NCBI GenBank assembly: GCA_009885185.1
Contig: VFLF01000750.1
Coordinates: 1-10,320, forward strand
Direction: 5' to 3'
Origin: Nitrosomonadales bacterium
GTDB taxonomy: Bacteria > Pseudomonadota > Gammaproteobacteria > Burkholderiales > SG8-41
DNA length: 10,320 bases
Part shown: positions 1-5,919 of the stretch, piece by piece
Position numbering within the stretch: the stretch's first letter is position 1
Layout of the letters: each line of letters begins with the position of its first letter
Made by a program: the position numbers and the translations under genes
The notes under the pieces: generated by a model
Told to the model about the DNA's origin: nothing
Seen by the model: only the letters and a program-made list of their open reading frames with translations
Database searches by the model: none

Positions 1-1
1 C

Positions 2-652
2 GAGGCGCTGCCGTTGACCGGTATTGTGCTGACCAAGCTTGACGGCGATGCGCGCGGCGGCGCCGCCTTGTCGGTGCGCCACGTCACCGGCAAGCCGATC
101 AAGTTTGTCGGCGTGGGCGAAAAACTCACCGGACTCGAAGCGTTTCACCCCGACCGCATGGCCTCGCGCATTCTCGGTATGGGCGACGTGCTGTCGCTGA
201 TCGAGGACGTGCAGAAAACCGTTGATGTCGCCGAAGCCGAAAAATTCGCCAAAAAATTCAAAACCGGCAAGGGCTTTGATTTGGAAGATTTCAAACAGCA
301 AATCGGCCAGATGAAAAAAATGGGCGGCATGTCGGCGCTGATGGACAAACTGCCCGGCCAGTTAGCGCAGGCCGCGAAAAGCGCACAGGGCGCGCCGCAG
401 ATGGACGACAAGGCGCTGCGCCGCATCGAAGGCATCATCAACTCGATGACGCCGAAAGAACGCACTTACCCGGATTTACTGAAAGCCTCGCGCAAGCGCC
501 GCATCGCCGCCGGCGCGGGTGTCACCGTGCAGGAAGTGAATCAATTGCTCAAGCAATTCGAGCAAACGCAGAAGATGATGAAAATGATGGCCAAGGGCGG
601 CATGCAGAAAATGATGCGTGGGTTGCAGGGAAGGATACCGGGGTTGCGGTAA
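2..652 (+). CDS. ffh: Signal recognition particle protein Ffh, 3' part (5' end outside window)
   Basis: This is the C-terminal part of the SRP54-type GTPase. It binds 4.5S RNA and hydrophobic signal sequences and delivers ribosomes to FtsY at the inner membrane. The reading frame is open from base 2, so the gene starts left of the window; the first ATG at 14 is internal. The visible part begins in the G domain with the G4 motif TKLDGDARGG and the following GVGEKL motif. It continues into the methionine-rich M domain, which contains MNSMTPKERT-like and SRKRRIAAGAGV segments, the conserved 4.5S RNA-binding helix region. It ends in the usual Met/Lys/Gly-rich tail (KMMKMMAKGG, then a final IPGLR). 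The part present looks intact. In many proteobacteria rpsP follows directly; here about 1.7 kb of minus-strand genes intervene. Identity is very secure. Confidence 0.97.
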   Translation, partial: EALPLTGIVLTKLDGDARGGAALSVRHVTGKPIKFVGVGEKLTGLEAFHPDRMASRILGMGDVLSLIEDVQKTVDVAEAEKFAKKFKTGKGFDLEDFKQQIGQMKKMGGMSALMDKLPGQLAQAAKSAQGAPQMDDKALRRIEGIINSMTPKERTYPDLLKASRKRRIAAGAGVTVQEVNQLLKQFEQTQKMMKMMAKGGMQKMMRGLQGRIPGLR

Positions 653-660
653 ATCAACGT

Positions 661-684
661 CGCCGGAGGCAGCCCGGCGGTTTT
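661..684 (+). terminator. Possible weak rho-independent terminator after ffh
   Basis: A six-base-pair GC stem, CGCCGG (661-666) with CCGGCG (674-679), has a 7-nt loop and is followed by only GTTTTC. It lies 9 bases after the ffh stop and before the end of the convergent higA gene. The short T run makes strong intrinsic termination doubtful. Confidence 0.4.
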
Positions 685-720
685 CAGAGGGGCTGCATCG
701 CGCGGCGGCGCCGGTCTAAG

Positions 721-1014
721 CTATGCCGCCAGTTTAAGCGGCAACACCTTGGGTCGACGCTTTTTCGCGGCTTGCCAAAGGTCGTATGAGACCTGCATTT
801 GCATCCACGATTCCGCGGACCCGCCCAGCGCCGCGGCAAGTCGCAGCGCCATGTCGGCACTGACCGCTGCTTTGCCGTTGACGACGCGGGACAGCGCGAC
901 TCGCGAGACGCCTAACTGATTCGCGAATTCGGTGACGGAAATTCTGCCGTCGGCGAGAACCGTGTCGCGGAGAATTTCGCCAGGATGGGGTGGGTTGTGC
1001 ATCCGAGTTGACAT
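721..1014 (-). CDS. higA: HigA-family antitoxin (XRE/Cro-type HTH)
   Basis: This is a 97-residue HigA/VapI-type antitoxin. Such proteins bind and neutralise the HigB mRNA interferase and repress their own operon through a Cro/CI-type helix-turn-helix. The N-terminus has the family signature HNPPHPGEIL (residues 6-15). The HTH follows at about residues 26-60, with LGVSRVALSRVVNGKAAVS resembling the two HTH helices and linker. A basic tail (KKRRPKVLPLKL) closes the protein. The start at 1014 gives the usual length; an in-frame Met at residue 5 is an alternative. The gene lies 8 bases downstream of the toxin gene, in the toxin-first order typical of higBA, and is probably co-transcribed with it. 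It should bind the palindrome at 1305-1331. Confidence 0.93.
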   Translation of the reverse strand: MSTRMHNPPHPGEILRDTVLADGRISVTEFANQLGVSRVALSRVVNGKAAVSADMALRLAAALGGSAESWMQMQVSYDLWQAAKKRRPKVLPLKLAA

Positions 1015-1022
1015 GATTGTGC

Positions 1023-1307
1023 TCAGTGATAGTCCTGATAATCGATCAAAATGGCGTCGCCGTTTTCAAAGGTGAAGGTAAGCCGCCAGTTGCCGTTAAC
1101 CCAAACAGACCAGTGCCCTTTGAGACCCCCGGTCAAGCTGTGCAAACGCCAGCCCGGTAAATCCATGTCCGCCGCGCTTTTCGCGGCATCCAGCCGGCCC
1201 AGTTGCAGGCGCAATTTGTTGGCGTGTTGCGGCTGAATGCCGGCTTTTGATCCAGTCTGGAAGAATCGTTCAAGCCCCTTGTGGCGGAAACTCCGAAGCG
1301 TGAACAA
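1023..1307 (-). CDS. higB: HigB/RelE-family toxin, ribosome-dependent mRNA interferase
   Basis: This is a toxin of the RelE/HigB superfamily, whose members cleave mRNA on the ribosome when the antitoxin is degraded. The protein carries the strongly conserved HigB run SFRHKGLERFFQTGSKAG. It also has WRLHSLTGGLKGHWSVWVNG, NWRLTFTFE and the C-terminal DYQDYH. The start is unclear. An in-frame TTG at 1307 gives 94 residues, close to the family's usual 92-93. A GTG at 1328 would add seven residues encoded inside the operator palindrome. Neither has a clear ribosome binding site, and no in-frame ATG is available upstream of the conserved core. The reading frame is otherwise complete, and higA follows after 8 bases. 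Function is confident; the exact N-terminus is not. Confidence 0.9.
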   Translation of the reverse strand: MFTLRSFRHKGLERFFQTGSKAGIQPQHANKLRLQLGRLDAAKSAADMDLPGWRLHSLTGGLKGHWSVWVNGNWRLTFTFENGDAILIDYQDYH

Positions 1308-1331
1308 GTGTATCGCATAGCGATACACTTG
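1305..1331. promoter_or_regulatory. Perfect 12-bp-arm palindrome at the 5' end of higB: probable HigA operator
   Basis: CAAGTGTATCGC (1305-1316) and GCGATACACTTG (1320-1331) are exact reverse complements separated by ATA. Such a palindrome at the toxin-gene start is what HigA autorepression would require. On the minus strand a promoter-like pair frames it: TTGCCA (-35, 1335-1330) and TACACT (-10, 1312-1307) with a 17-base spacer. Repressor bound here would block RNA polymerase. The palindrome is seen directly; its role is inferred. Confidence 0.7.
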
Positions 1332-1350
1332 GCAAGCAAGGATCAGCCTG

Positions 1351-2202
1351 CTATTTCAAGCTGAACTTTTTCTCCCGAACAAACGTCCCAAAATCCGCGC
1401 GCTCCGGCACGGAATAGTGCCGCGCCTTGTCTTCCGACCAGCCGTAGAAAGGCACGTCGGGGTAGAGTTTCGGGTGACGCTGTTTACGCAGAGGAAATAG
1501 TTTGTGGCGGCGCTGGTCGTAGGCGTCGATATTTTCCTTGAGTCTGGATTCATCAAAGCGGTCGGTGTGTACCGTGACATCGAGCGGCAGGCGCGCAGTG
1601 ATGTGGCCTTGCTCCAGCGGGTAGCCCAGGCACAGGCCCGCCACCGGAAACACGCCGTCAGGCAATCCTAAAACTTCGCTGGTCTCGCGCGGATGGTTGC
1701 GCACGGCGCTGATCGGCACGGTGCCCAGCCCGGCAGCTTCGGCGGCGCGAATAAATTGCGACAGCACGATGCCTGCGTCCACCGCCGCGTTCATGAAATG
1801 ATCGAGGTGGTCATTGACGAACGGCTTGCCGCGCCATTCGCCGATTTGCCGGATGCGCCGGTTGTTGCCGCAGAACACCAGGAACACCGGCGCGTGGTTG
1901 ATCCACGGCATGTCGGGAATGTAATCGGCGATGGCCTTGATTTTGGTGCGGTCGGCGACGTGGATGATGTCGGCCTGCTGCAAATCGGATTTCGACGGCG
2001 CCGACAGCGCGCAGGCGAATAGCAGCCTGAGCAGCGCGGGGTCGACCGGCTGTTCGGTCCATTTGCGGTGCGAACTGTGTTCGAGCATACGCGCGAGTTC
2101 GTCCGTGCCCGGAACGCCCGGCGGGGCGGTGATGGTTTCGCCGAAACGCGTTTGTGTGGTTTTTGCGATACGGTCGGCGGCGGTGGCGTTGTCCGGGATC
2201 AT
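1351..2202 (-). CDS. Nitroreductase-family FMN oxidoreductase, NfsA-like
   Basis: This is a 283-residue member of the nitroreductase superfamily, a group of FMN enzymes using NAD(P)H to reduce nitroaromatics, quinones or flavins. Visible signs are HSSHRKW (residues 42-48, the N-terminal phosphate-contacting Arg region), SAPSKSDLQ (67-75, the FMN-contacting Ser-rich loop), and AAEAAGLGTVPISAVRN followed by PVAGLCLGYP, the typical 'GLG' and 'GLxLGyP' motifs of the NfsA/FRP branch. A start at 2202 is chosen over the longer reading frame to 2370. AGGAAG lies seven bases upstream of this ATG, and the extension is low-complexity and runs through an AT-rich promoter-like region. About 45 residues after the core (KLYPDVPFYGWSEDKARHYS...) form a C-terminal extension longer than in NfsA. 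The natural substrate is unknown. Confidence 0.88.
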   Translation of the reverse strand: MIPDNATAADRIAKTTQTRFGETITAPPGVPGTDELARMLEHSSHRKWTEQPVDPALLRLLFACALSAPSKSDLQQADIIHVADRTKIKAIADYIPDMPWINHAPVFLVFCGNNRRIRQIGEWRGKPFVNDHLDHFMNAAVDAGIVLSQFIRAAEAAGLGTVPISAVRNHPRETSEVLGLPDGVFPVAGLCLGYPLEQGHITARLPLDVTVHTDRFDESRLKENIDAYDQRRHKLFPLRKQRHPKLYPDVPFYGWSEDKARHYSVPERADFGTFVREKKFSLK

Positions 2203-2315
2203 GGTCGTCTTCCTGTGGGTGTTAATGATAAAATAGTAAATAAAACAGATACTTATGGTTTTGCGGCGAATTCGTGAGGCGGATGCCGTTGCCGCGTTTT
2301 CTCCTGGGGTTTTCC
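2203..2315. promoter_or_regulatory. AT-rich divergent spacer upstream of the nitroreductase gene
   Basis: Bases 2221-2262 are strikingly AT-rich (TGATAAAATAGTAAATAAAA) compared with the surrounding GC-rich sequence. They lie 20-60 bases upstream of the nitroreductase start on the minus strand, where a promoter is expected. Several TATTTT/TACTAT-like -10 candidates are present, but no clean -35/-10 pair stands out. No gene is seen here. Confidence 0.4.
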
Positions 2316-2345
2316 TTGCGCCGAGGTCAAAAAGTGTCGTAAAAT
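2316..2345 (+). promoter_or_regulatory. Candidate sigma-70 promoter of the rpsP-rimM-trmD-rplS operon
   Basis: TTGCGC (2316-2321) and TAAAAT (2340-2345, five of six consensus bases) are separated by 18 bases. Transcription would begin near 2352, about 40 bases upstream of the rpsP start. It is the best-placed promoter-like pair in front of this ribosomal operon. Confidence 0.55.
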
Positions 2346-2363
2346 CACGCCCTTTCGATTTCC

Positions 2364-2385
2364 CCCGCATTTTGCGGGCCGAGGA
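2364..2385 (+). promoter_or_regulatory. rpsP leader hairpin next to the Shine-Dalgarno sequence
   Basis: CCCGCA (2364-2369) pairs perfectly with TGCGGG (2373-2378) across a TTT loop. The rpsP Shine-Dalgarno GAGGA follows at 2381-2385, six bases before the ATG. The hairpin ends two bases before the SD, so it could affect ribosome access or mRNA stability. A regulatory role is inference only. Confidence 0.4.
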
Positions 2386-2391
2386 ACCCCC

Positions 2392-2679
2392 ATGGTAGTG
2401 ATTCGTTTAGCGCGAGGCGGCGCCAAAAAGCGTCCTTTTTTCAATATCGTAGTTGCGGATGCGCGTCGCGCACGTGATGGCCGGTTTATCGAGCGTGTGG
2501 GATTTTACGATCCCAAAGCGCCGGCAGGCCACGAAACGTTTCGCCTTGACCGCGAGCGTCTGACGCACTGGCAGTCGGTGGGCGCGCAACCGTCCAACAC
2601 CGTGCAGCGTCTGGTGAAGCAGTATGCCAAAGCAGCCGGTGCGCCCAGTGCAACCGCTGCGGCGCCTGCGGCTGCCTGA
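2392..2679 (+). CDS. rpsP: 30S ribosomal protein S16
   Basis: This is ribosomal protein bS16, a small-subunit protein bound to 16S rRNA and needed for 30S assembly. The 95-residue product begins [17 protein letters not shown], followed by [24 protein letters not shown] and the [17 protein letters not shown] segment; all are hallmarks of the family. The C-terminus is an Ala/Pro-rich tail ([10 protein letters not shown]), common in betaproteobacterial S16. The start is supported by GAGGA six bases upstream. It is the first gene of the operon with rimM, trmD and rplS, and its 3' end overlaps the longest reading frame of rimM. Identity is secure. Confidence 0.98.
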   Translation: MVVIRLARGGAKKRPFFNIVVADARRARDGRFIERVGFYDPKAPAGHETFRLDRERLTHWQSVGAQPSNTVQRLVKQYAKAAGAPSATAAAPAAA

Positions 2680-3247
2680 GACCGAGATCACGACGGTACC
2701 GCCCAAGCTGGTGGAAATGGGGCGCATCAGCGCTCCGTTTGGAATCAAGGGCTGGATCAGGGTTCAGACGTATACGCGGGCGGTTCACGGAAGCAATAGT
2801 TTAGCCACTTACCCGGTATGGTGGATTTCCGGTGAGGGCGGGTGGCGCGAAGTCAAGGTAGAGCAATCACAGGCGCAGGGCGTCGATGTGGTGGCGAAGC
2901 TGGCGGGGATGGATGATCGCGACGAGGCGGCTGCATTAAAGGGCCGGCAGGTTGCGGTAGCGCGGGACGCGCTTCCGCCGGCGGCAAAAGGCGAGTTTTA
3001 CTGGGCCGATTTGATTGGGCTCAGGGTAAGGAACACCGAGGGGCTGGAGTTGGGCGTCGTGGCCTCGATGATGGAAACCGGCGCCAATGATGTAATGGTA
3101 GTGCAGGTAGTGCAACAAAGTGCGGTTGATGGTGATAAGTACGCAATTAAGGAACAGGAGCGGTTGATCCCGTTCATCGCGGATGTCATCAAGCGTGTGG
3201 ATATTGCAGCGAGTTTGATCGAAGTAGAGTGGGGCGCGGACTACTAG
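2624..3247 (+). CDS. rimM: Ribosome maturation factor RimM
   Basis: RimM is a 16S rRNA processing factor that binds ribosomal protein S19 and helps mature the 30S head domain. The N-terminal RimM domain starts at [23 protein letters not shown], and the PRC-barrel part includes [14 protein letters not shown] and [18 protein letters not shown], ending VEWGADY. The core is intact. The start is uncertain. The only in-frame ATG before the core is at 2624, which overlaps rpsP by 56 bases; GGTGA lies six bases upstream. This gives 207 residues, longer than the usual 170-185. A GTG at 2711 would give 178 residues but cuts very close to the conserved core. Related proteins seem to start near the [11 protein letters not shown] stretch, where no standard start codon exists. 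trmD follows after 21 bases. Confidence 0.93.
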   Translation: MPKQPVRPVQPLRRLRLPETEITTVPPKLVEMGRISAPFGIKGWIRVQTYTRAVHGSNSLATYPVWWISGEGGWREVKVEQSQAQGVDVVAKLAGMDDRDEAAALKGRQVAVARDALPPAAKGEFYWADLIGLRVRNTEGLELGVVASMMETGANDVMVVQVVQQSAVDGDKYAIKEQERLIPFIADVIKRVDIAASLIEVEWGADY

Positions 3248-3268
3248 CCCTGATCGGAAGTAACGAGC

Positions 3269-4042
3269 ATGCTGCAATTTGATGTGGTAACGCTGTTTCC
3301 GAAAATGTTCGACGCGGTCACCGAGTCGGGCATTACCGGCAGGGCAAATGAACGGCGGTTGTATCAGTTTTTGCCTTGGAACCCGCGTGACTTCACGGCC
3401 AACGCGCACCGTACGGTGGACGACCGGCCTTATGGCGGCGGTCCCGGCATGGTGATGATGGCCGAGCCGCTGGAAAAAGCGGTGTATGCGGCGCGGCAGC
3501 GGCAAATCAGTGCCGGGGTGCGCAAGCCCCGGGTGGTTTACCTGTCGCCGCAGGGCAAGTTGTTGACGCATGCGCTGGTGATGTCGCTGGCGGCGGGACA
3601 GGGCTTGGTGTTGCTGGCGGGACGTTACGAGGGCGTGGATGAACGCGTGATCGCGCGACTGGCGGCGGATGGCGCCGAGGAAATCTCGATTGGCGATTAC
3701 GTCCTGTCGGGCGGCGAGCTGGCGGCGATGGTGTTGATGGATGCGGTGATTCGGCAGTTGCCCGGCGTGCTGGGCGATGCGGAGTCGGCGGCGCAGGATT
3801 CGTTTGTGAACGGGTTATTGGATTGCCCGCACTACACGAGGCCTGAGGTGTATGAAGGCGTGGCAGTACCGCCGGTGTTGATGTCGGGCAATCATGCGGA
3901 CATCACGCGCTGGCGCCTGAAGCAGGCATTGGGCAGGACGCAACAACGCCGACCGGATTTACTGGCGGCGCGTGGCATGAGTAACGACGAGCGCGCGCTG
4001 TTGGAAGAATACAGAAACGAAGCACAAGGAGCAGCAAAATGA
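3269..4042 (+). CDS. trmD: tRNA (guanine-N1)-methyltransferase TrmD
   Basis: TrmD uses S-adenosylmethionine to methylate G37 at N1 in tRNAs reading CNN codons, which prevents +1 frameshifting. The 257-residue protein is a full-length SPOUT-fold enzyme. [14 protein letters not shown], the conserved glycine-rich motif, is followed by [17 protein letters not shown] and [13 protein letters not shown] form the knotted SAM-binding region. [20 protein letters not shown] and [14 protein letters not shown] follow. The catalytic Asp in the PHYTRP/GNHADI region is present. GGAAG about ten bases upstream supports the start. The stop overlaps the rplS start as ATGA (4039-4042), indicating translational coupling. 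Confidence 0.98.
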   Translation: MLQFDVVTLFPKMFDAVTESGITGRANERRLYQFLPWNPRDFTANAHRTVDDRPYGGGPGMVMMAEPLEKAVYAARQRQISAGVRKPRVVYLSPQGKLLTHALVMSLAAGQGLVLLAGRYEGVDERVIARLAADGAEEISIGDYVLSGGELAAMVLMDAVIRQLPGVLGDAESAAQDSFVNGLLDCPHYTRPEVYEGVAVPPVLMSGNHADITRWRLKQALGRTQQRRPDLLAARGMSNDERALLEEYRNEAQGAAK

Positions 4043-4467
4043 ACTTGTTACAGCAACTCGAAAACGAAGAAATCACGCGGCTTGGGCAGAATATCCCTGA
4101 CTTTTCGGCAGGCGACACCGTGGTGGTTAACGTGAAAGTGGTCGAAGGCGAAAGGAAGCGCGTGCAGGCGTTCGAAGGCGTGGTGCTTTCGAGGCGTAAT
4201 CGGGGCCTGAATTCCAATTTCATCGTGCGCAAAATTTCCTCGGGCGAGGGCGTCGAGCGCACGTTCCAGACTTACTCCCCGCTGATCGCTGGCATCGAAG
4301 TCAAGCGCCGCGGCGACGTGGGCCGCTCGAAGCTGTATTACCTTCGCAAGCTCACCGGCAAGGCCGCGCGTATCAAGGAGAAGCTCGCCGTCAGAGGCGC
4401 TGCTGCCGTGCCCGATATGCTGCCGCCCGAAGCCCCTGCGGAAGCGCCCGCCGAAGCCGCCAAGTAA
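4039..4467 (+). CDS. rplS: 50S ribosomal protein L19
   Basis: This is ribosomal protein bL19, located at the 30S-50S interface. The 142-residue product has the family's conserved blocks: [69 protein letters not shown] and [10 protein letters not shown]. The last ~20 residues form an Ala/Pro/Glu tail ([14 protein letters not shown]) beyond the folded domain. This is a common lineage-specific extension. Its start overlaps the trmD stop, and GGAG lies upstream within the end of trmD. It is the last gene of the operon; a strong terminator begins 22 bases after its stop. Confidence 0.98.
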   Translation: MNLLQQLENEEITRLGQNIPDFSAGDTVVVNVKVVEGERKRVQAFEGVVLSRRNRGLNSNFIVRKISSGEGVERTFQTYSPLIAGIEVKRRGDVGRSKLYYLRKLTGKAARIKEKLAVRGAAAVPDMLPPEAPAEAPAEAAK

Positions 4468-4489
4468 ATCCGGCAGCTTTTCTGTTGGC

Positions 4490-4518
4490 AAAAAAGGCGG
4501 CTTAGGCCGCCTTTTTTT
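4490..4518. terminator. Bidirectional rho-independent terminator between rplS and gntR
   Basis: GGCGGC (4496-4501) pairs with GCCGCC (4506-4511) across a TTAG loop, and is flanked by A6 on the left and T7 on the right. The A/T flanks extend the stem and provide a U tract on either strand. It can therefore end both the rplS transcript and the convergent gntR transcript, whose stop lies at 4562. Confidence 0.92.
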
Positions 4519-4561
4519 GTGTTTTGCGATGCTTATTTCAGTGGCAACTGATAGGCGCGGC

Positions 4562-5323
4562 TCATTGCCGCACATCGCCTTTCCATAAATCGCTCAGATA
4601 CTCATGCTCACGGGTATCCAGCCAGCTCACGCGATACTCCACTGGCGTGTCGTTATAAGAATAAGCGATGCGTTTGATAACCAGTGCCGGTGTATGCGCC
4701 GGCAGCCCGAGCACCGCCGCAACCGTGGCCGGCGGCATCGCGGCCGACAGGCGTTCACTGATGCGTATCACGTTGATGCGGTAGCGCGCCTGATACAGTG
4801 CGTAAATAGTGCTTTCACGTGAACGGTAAATGTCCTCGTTCAGCCCGGGGTAGAGCGCCGCGGGCAGCACGATGTCGTCGAAAATGACCGGTCGCCCACC
4901 AAGTTTCAGCGCATTGTGTATGCGCAGCGTGGGCGTGCCGCGGCCCATGCTGAGCCGCTGCGCTTCCTCGGCTTCCGCGCGGGATTTGCGAAATGACAAC
5001 AATTCGTGGACCGGTAATTCCTTGACGCCATCTTTGCGCGCGATGTGAAAAAAGTAAAAGAGCGTGCGGTCTTCCGTATGCATCGCCACAAAGGTCCCGC
5101 GCCCCTGATGCCGCACGAGTATGTTGCCAGCGACCAGTTCGTCCACTGCTTTGCGGACAGTGCCTATGGATACGGCAAATTCCCGTGCGAGCGCGCTCTC
5201 GCTGGGAACGGCTTCGCCCGGCCTCCAGTCGCCTGCGGCAAGCTTGCGCGTCAGCGCGATCTGCACCTGCCGGTACAGTGGGTTGACCGGCGAGGCGAGG
5301 TTGGCCGCAGCGTTAGTTGCCAT
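4562..5323 (-). CDS. GntR-family transcriptional regulator, HutC subfamily (UTRA domain)
   Basis: This is a 253-residue repressor-type regulator. The N-terminal winged helix-turn-helix (about residues 14-80) includes LYRQVQIAL, VPSESALAREFAVSIGTVRKAV and VRHQGRGTFV, the classical GntR pattern. The C-terminal part (about 95-245) resembles the UTRA ligand-binding domain, with RIHNALKLGGRPVIFDDIVLP and the closing PVEYRVSWLDTREHEYLSDL. UTRA regulators usually sense a small pathway metabolite, and HutC is the model. A start at 5323 is preferred to the ATG at 5395, because the candidate extended -10 promoter element lies between them and the family starts shortly before PLYRQ. The gene is divergent from the lyase operon, so it probably controls that operon. 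The ligand is unknown. Confidence 0.9.
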   Translation of the reverse strand: MATNAAANLASPVNPLYRQVQIALTRKLAAGDWRPGEAVPSESALAREFAVSIGTVRKAVDELVAGNILVRHQGRGTFVAMHTEDRTLFYFFHIARKDGVKELPVHELLSFRKSRAEAEEAQRLSMGRGTPTLRIHNALKLGGRPVIFDDIVLPAALYPGLNEDIYRSRESTIYALYQARYRINVIRISERLSAAMPPATVAAVLGLPAHTPALVIKRIAYSYNDTPVEYRVSWLDTREHEYLSDLWKGDVRQ

Positions 5324-5385
5324 TAGTGGGCTGCAAACTGTTGAGTGGATTCGGGTGAAAATTAGCTGAAATGCGGAGGCTGCGG

Positions 5386-5394
5386 ATTGTAGCA
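5386..5394 (-). promoter_or_regulatory. Candidate extended -10 promoter of gntR
   Basis: On the minus strand, TGCTACAAT (5394-5386) matches the extended -10 pattern TGnTATAAT with one mismatch. It lies about 63 bases upstream of the preferred gntR start. No good -35 is seen, which extended -10 promoters tolerate. Confidence 0.4.
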
Positions 5395-5414
5395 CCGCGG
5401 GTGACCACTCATAT

Positions 5415-5432
5415 AGGTCATATAGTTGACCT
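5415..5432. promoter_or_regulatory. Perfect inverted repeat AGGTCA-N6-TGACCT: candidate GntR operator
   Basis: AGGTCA (5415-5420) and TGACCT (5427-5432) are exact reverse complements around TATAGT. The site lies between gntR and the operon it probably controls, and covers the -35 box (TTGACC, 5426-5431) of the plus-strand promoter. It resembles the short symmetric sites bound by GntR-family dimers. CATATAG also repeats directly at 5410-5416 and 5419-5425. Confidence 0.6.
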
Positions 5433-5455
5433 CAATAGGGGGCGGCGGATATTAT
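5426..5455 (+). promoter_or_regulatory. Candidate sigma-70 promoter of the lyase/ThDP/SDH-like operon
   Basis: TTGACC (5426-5431, five of six) and TATTAT (5450-5455, five of six) are separated by 18 bases. Transcription would start near 5462, leaving a leader of about 110 bases before the first gene. The -35 overlaps the inverted repeat, so the arrangement fits repression. Confidence 0.6.
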
Positions 5456-5482
5456 TTTTAATGAAAAAGCCCCCCACAAAGA

Positions 5483-5513
5483 GTCGTCAGCGTTAAATTG
5501 ACGAATTGACGAC
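5483..5513. repeat. Cluster of TCGTCA/TGACGA half-sites in the operon leader
   Basis: GTCGTCA (5483-5489) is the reverse complement of TGACGAC (5507-5513). In addition AATTGACG occurs twice in tandem (5496-5503 and 5504-5511). The block lies just downstream of the predicted transcription start and could be a second protein-binding site or an mRNA structure. Function is unproven. Confidence 0.5.
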
Positions 5514-5573
5514 TTGCCGAATCGTATATTTCCCGATATCCCGCAATATTTTCAAGACTGTTCAGGAGCGCAC

Positions 5574-5855
5574 ATGATTCATTTTCTGATGCACGACAAA
5601 AAAGATACCGTAGGTGTTGCCGTGGTTGAAGGCATCAAGGCCGGGCAGGAACTGACCGGCTGGCTGATGGAAGACGACTCCACCGTTACGGTCAAGGCGA
5701 TAAACGACATTCCCATCGGGCACAAGGTCGCCACTACCGCGGTCAAAAACGGCGATACGATCTGGAAGTACGGTTTTGATATTGGTAAAGCGGTGGCCGA
5801 CATCAAGGTGGGCGAGCACGCGCACGTCCACAACATCAAGACCAAACGCTGGTAG
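5574..5855 (+). CDS. UxaA-family lyase, small SAF-domain subunit (SuyA-like)
   Basis: This 93-residue protein consists of a SAF-type domain, as found at the N-terminus of altronate and galactarate dehydratases (UxaA, GarD). It also occurs as the separate small subunit of (2R)-sulfolactate sulfo-lyase (SuyA). Visible family features are [29 protein letters not shown] and the ending [14 protein letters not shown], with the conserved HxHN motif. The ATG at 5574 has GGAG six bases upstream; an upstream in-frame ATG at 5514 lacks this. The large subunit gene follows 64 bases later, so the enzyme is split in two polypeptides, as in SuyAB. By recall the sequence looks nearer to SuyA than to UxaA, but the substrate cannot be fixed from sequence alone. 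Confidence 0.87.
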   Translation: MIHFLMHDKKDTVGVAVVEGIKAGQELTGWLMEDDSTVTVKAINDIPIGHKVATTAVKNGDTIWKYGFDIGKAVADIKVGEHAHVHNIKTKRW

Positions 5856-5919
5856 GCTTCGGGTTTCTCCGTTCCGCTTCGCTTCAAGTGTTCCCTTGGC
5901 TCATTCACGAGGTTTCAAA

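Noticed and set aside
2203..2370. N-terminal extension of the nitroreductase to 2370
   Set aside because: The ATG at 2202 has a good ribosome binding site, and the extension crosses an AT-rich promoter-like region and the rpsP promoter.
5324..5395. N-terminal extension of the GntR regulator to 5395
   Set aside because: The extension shows no GntR-family similarity and would start upstream of the probable promoter element.
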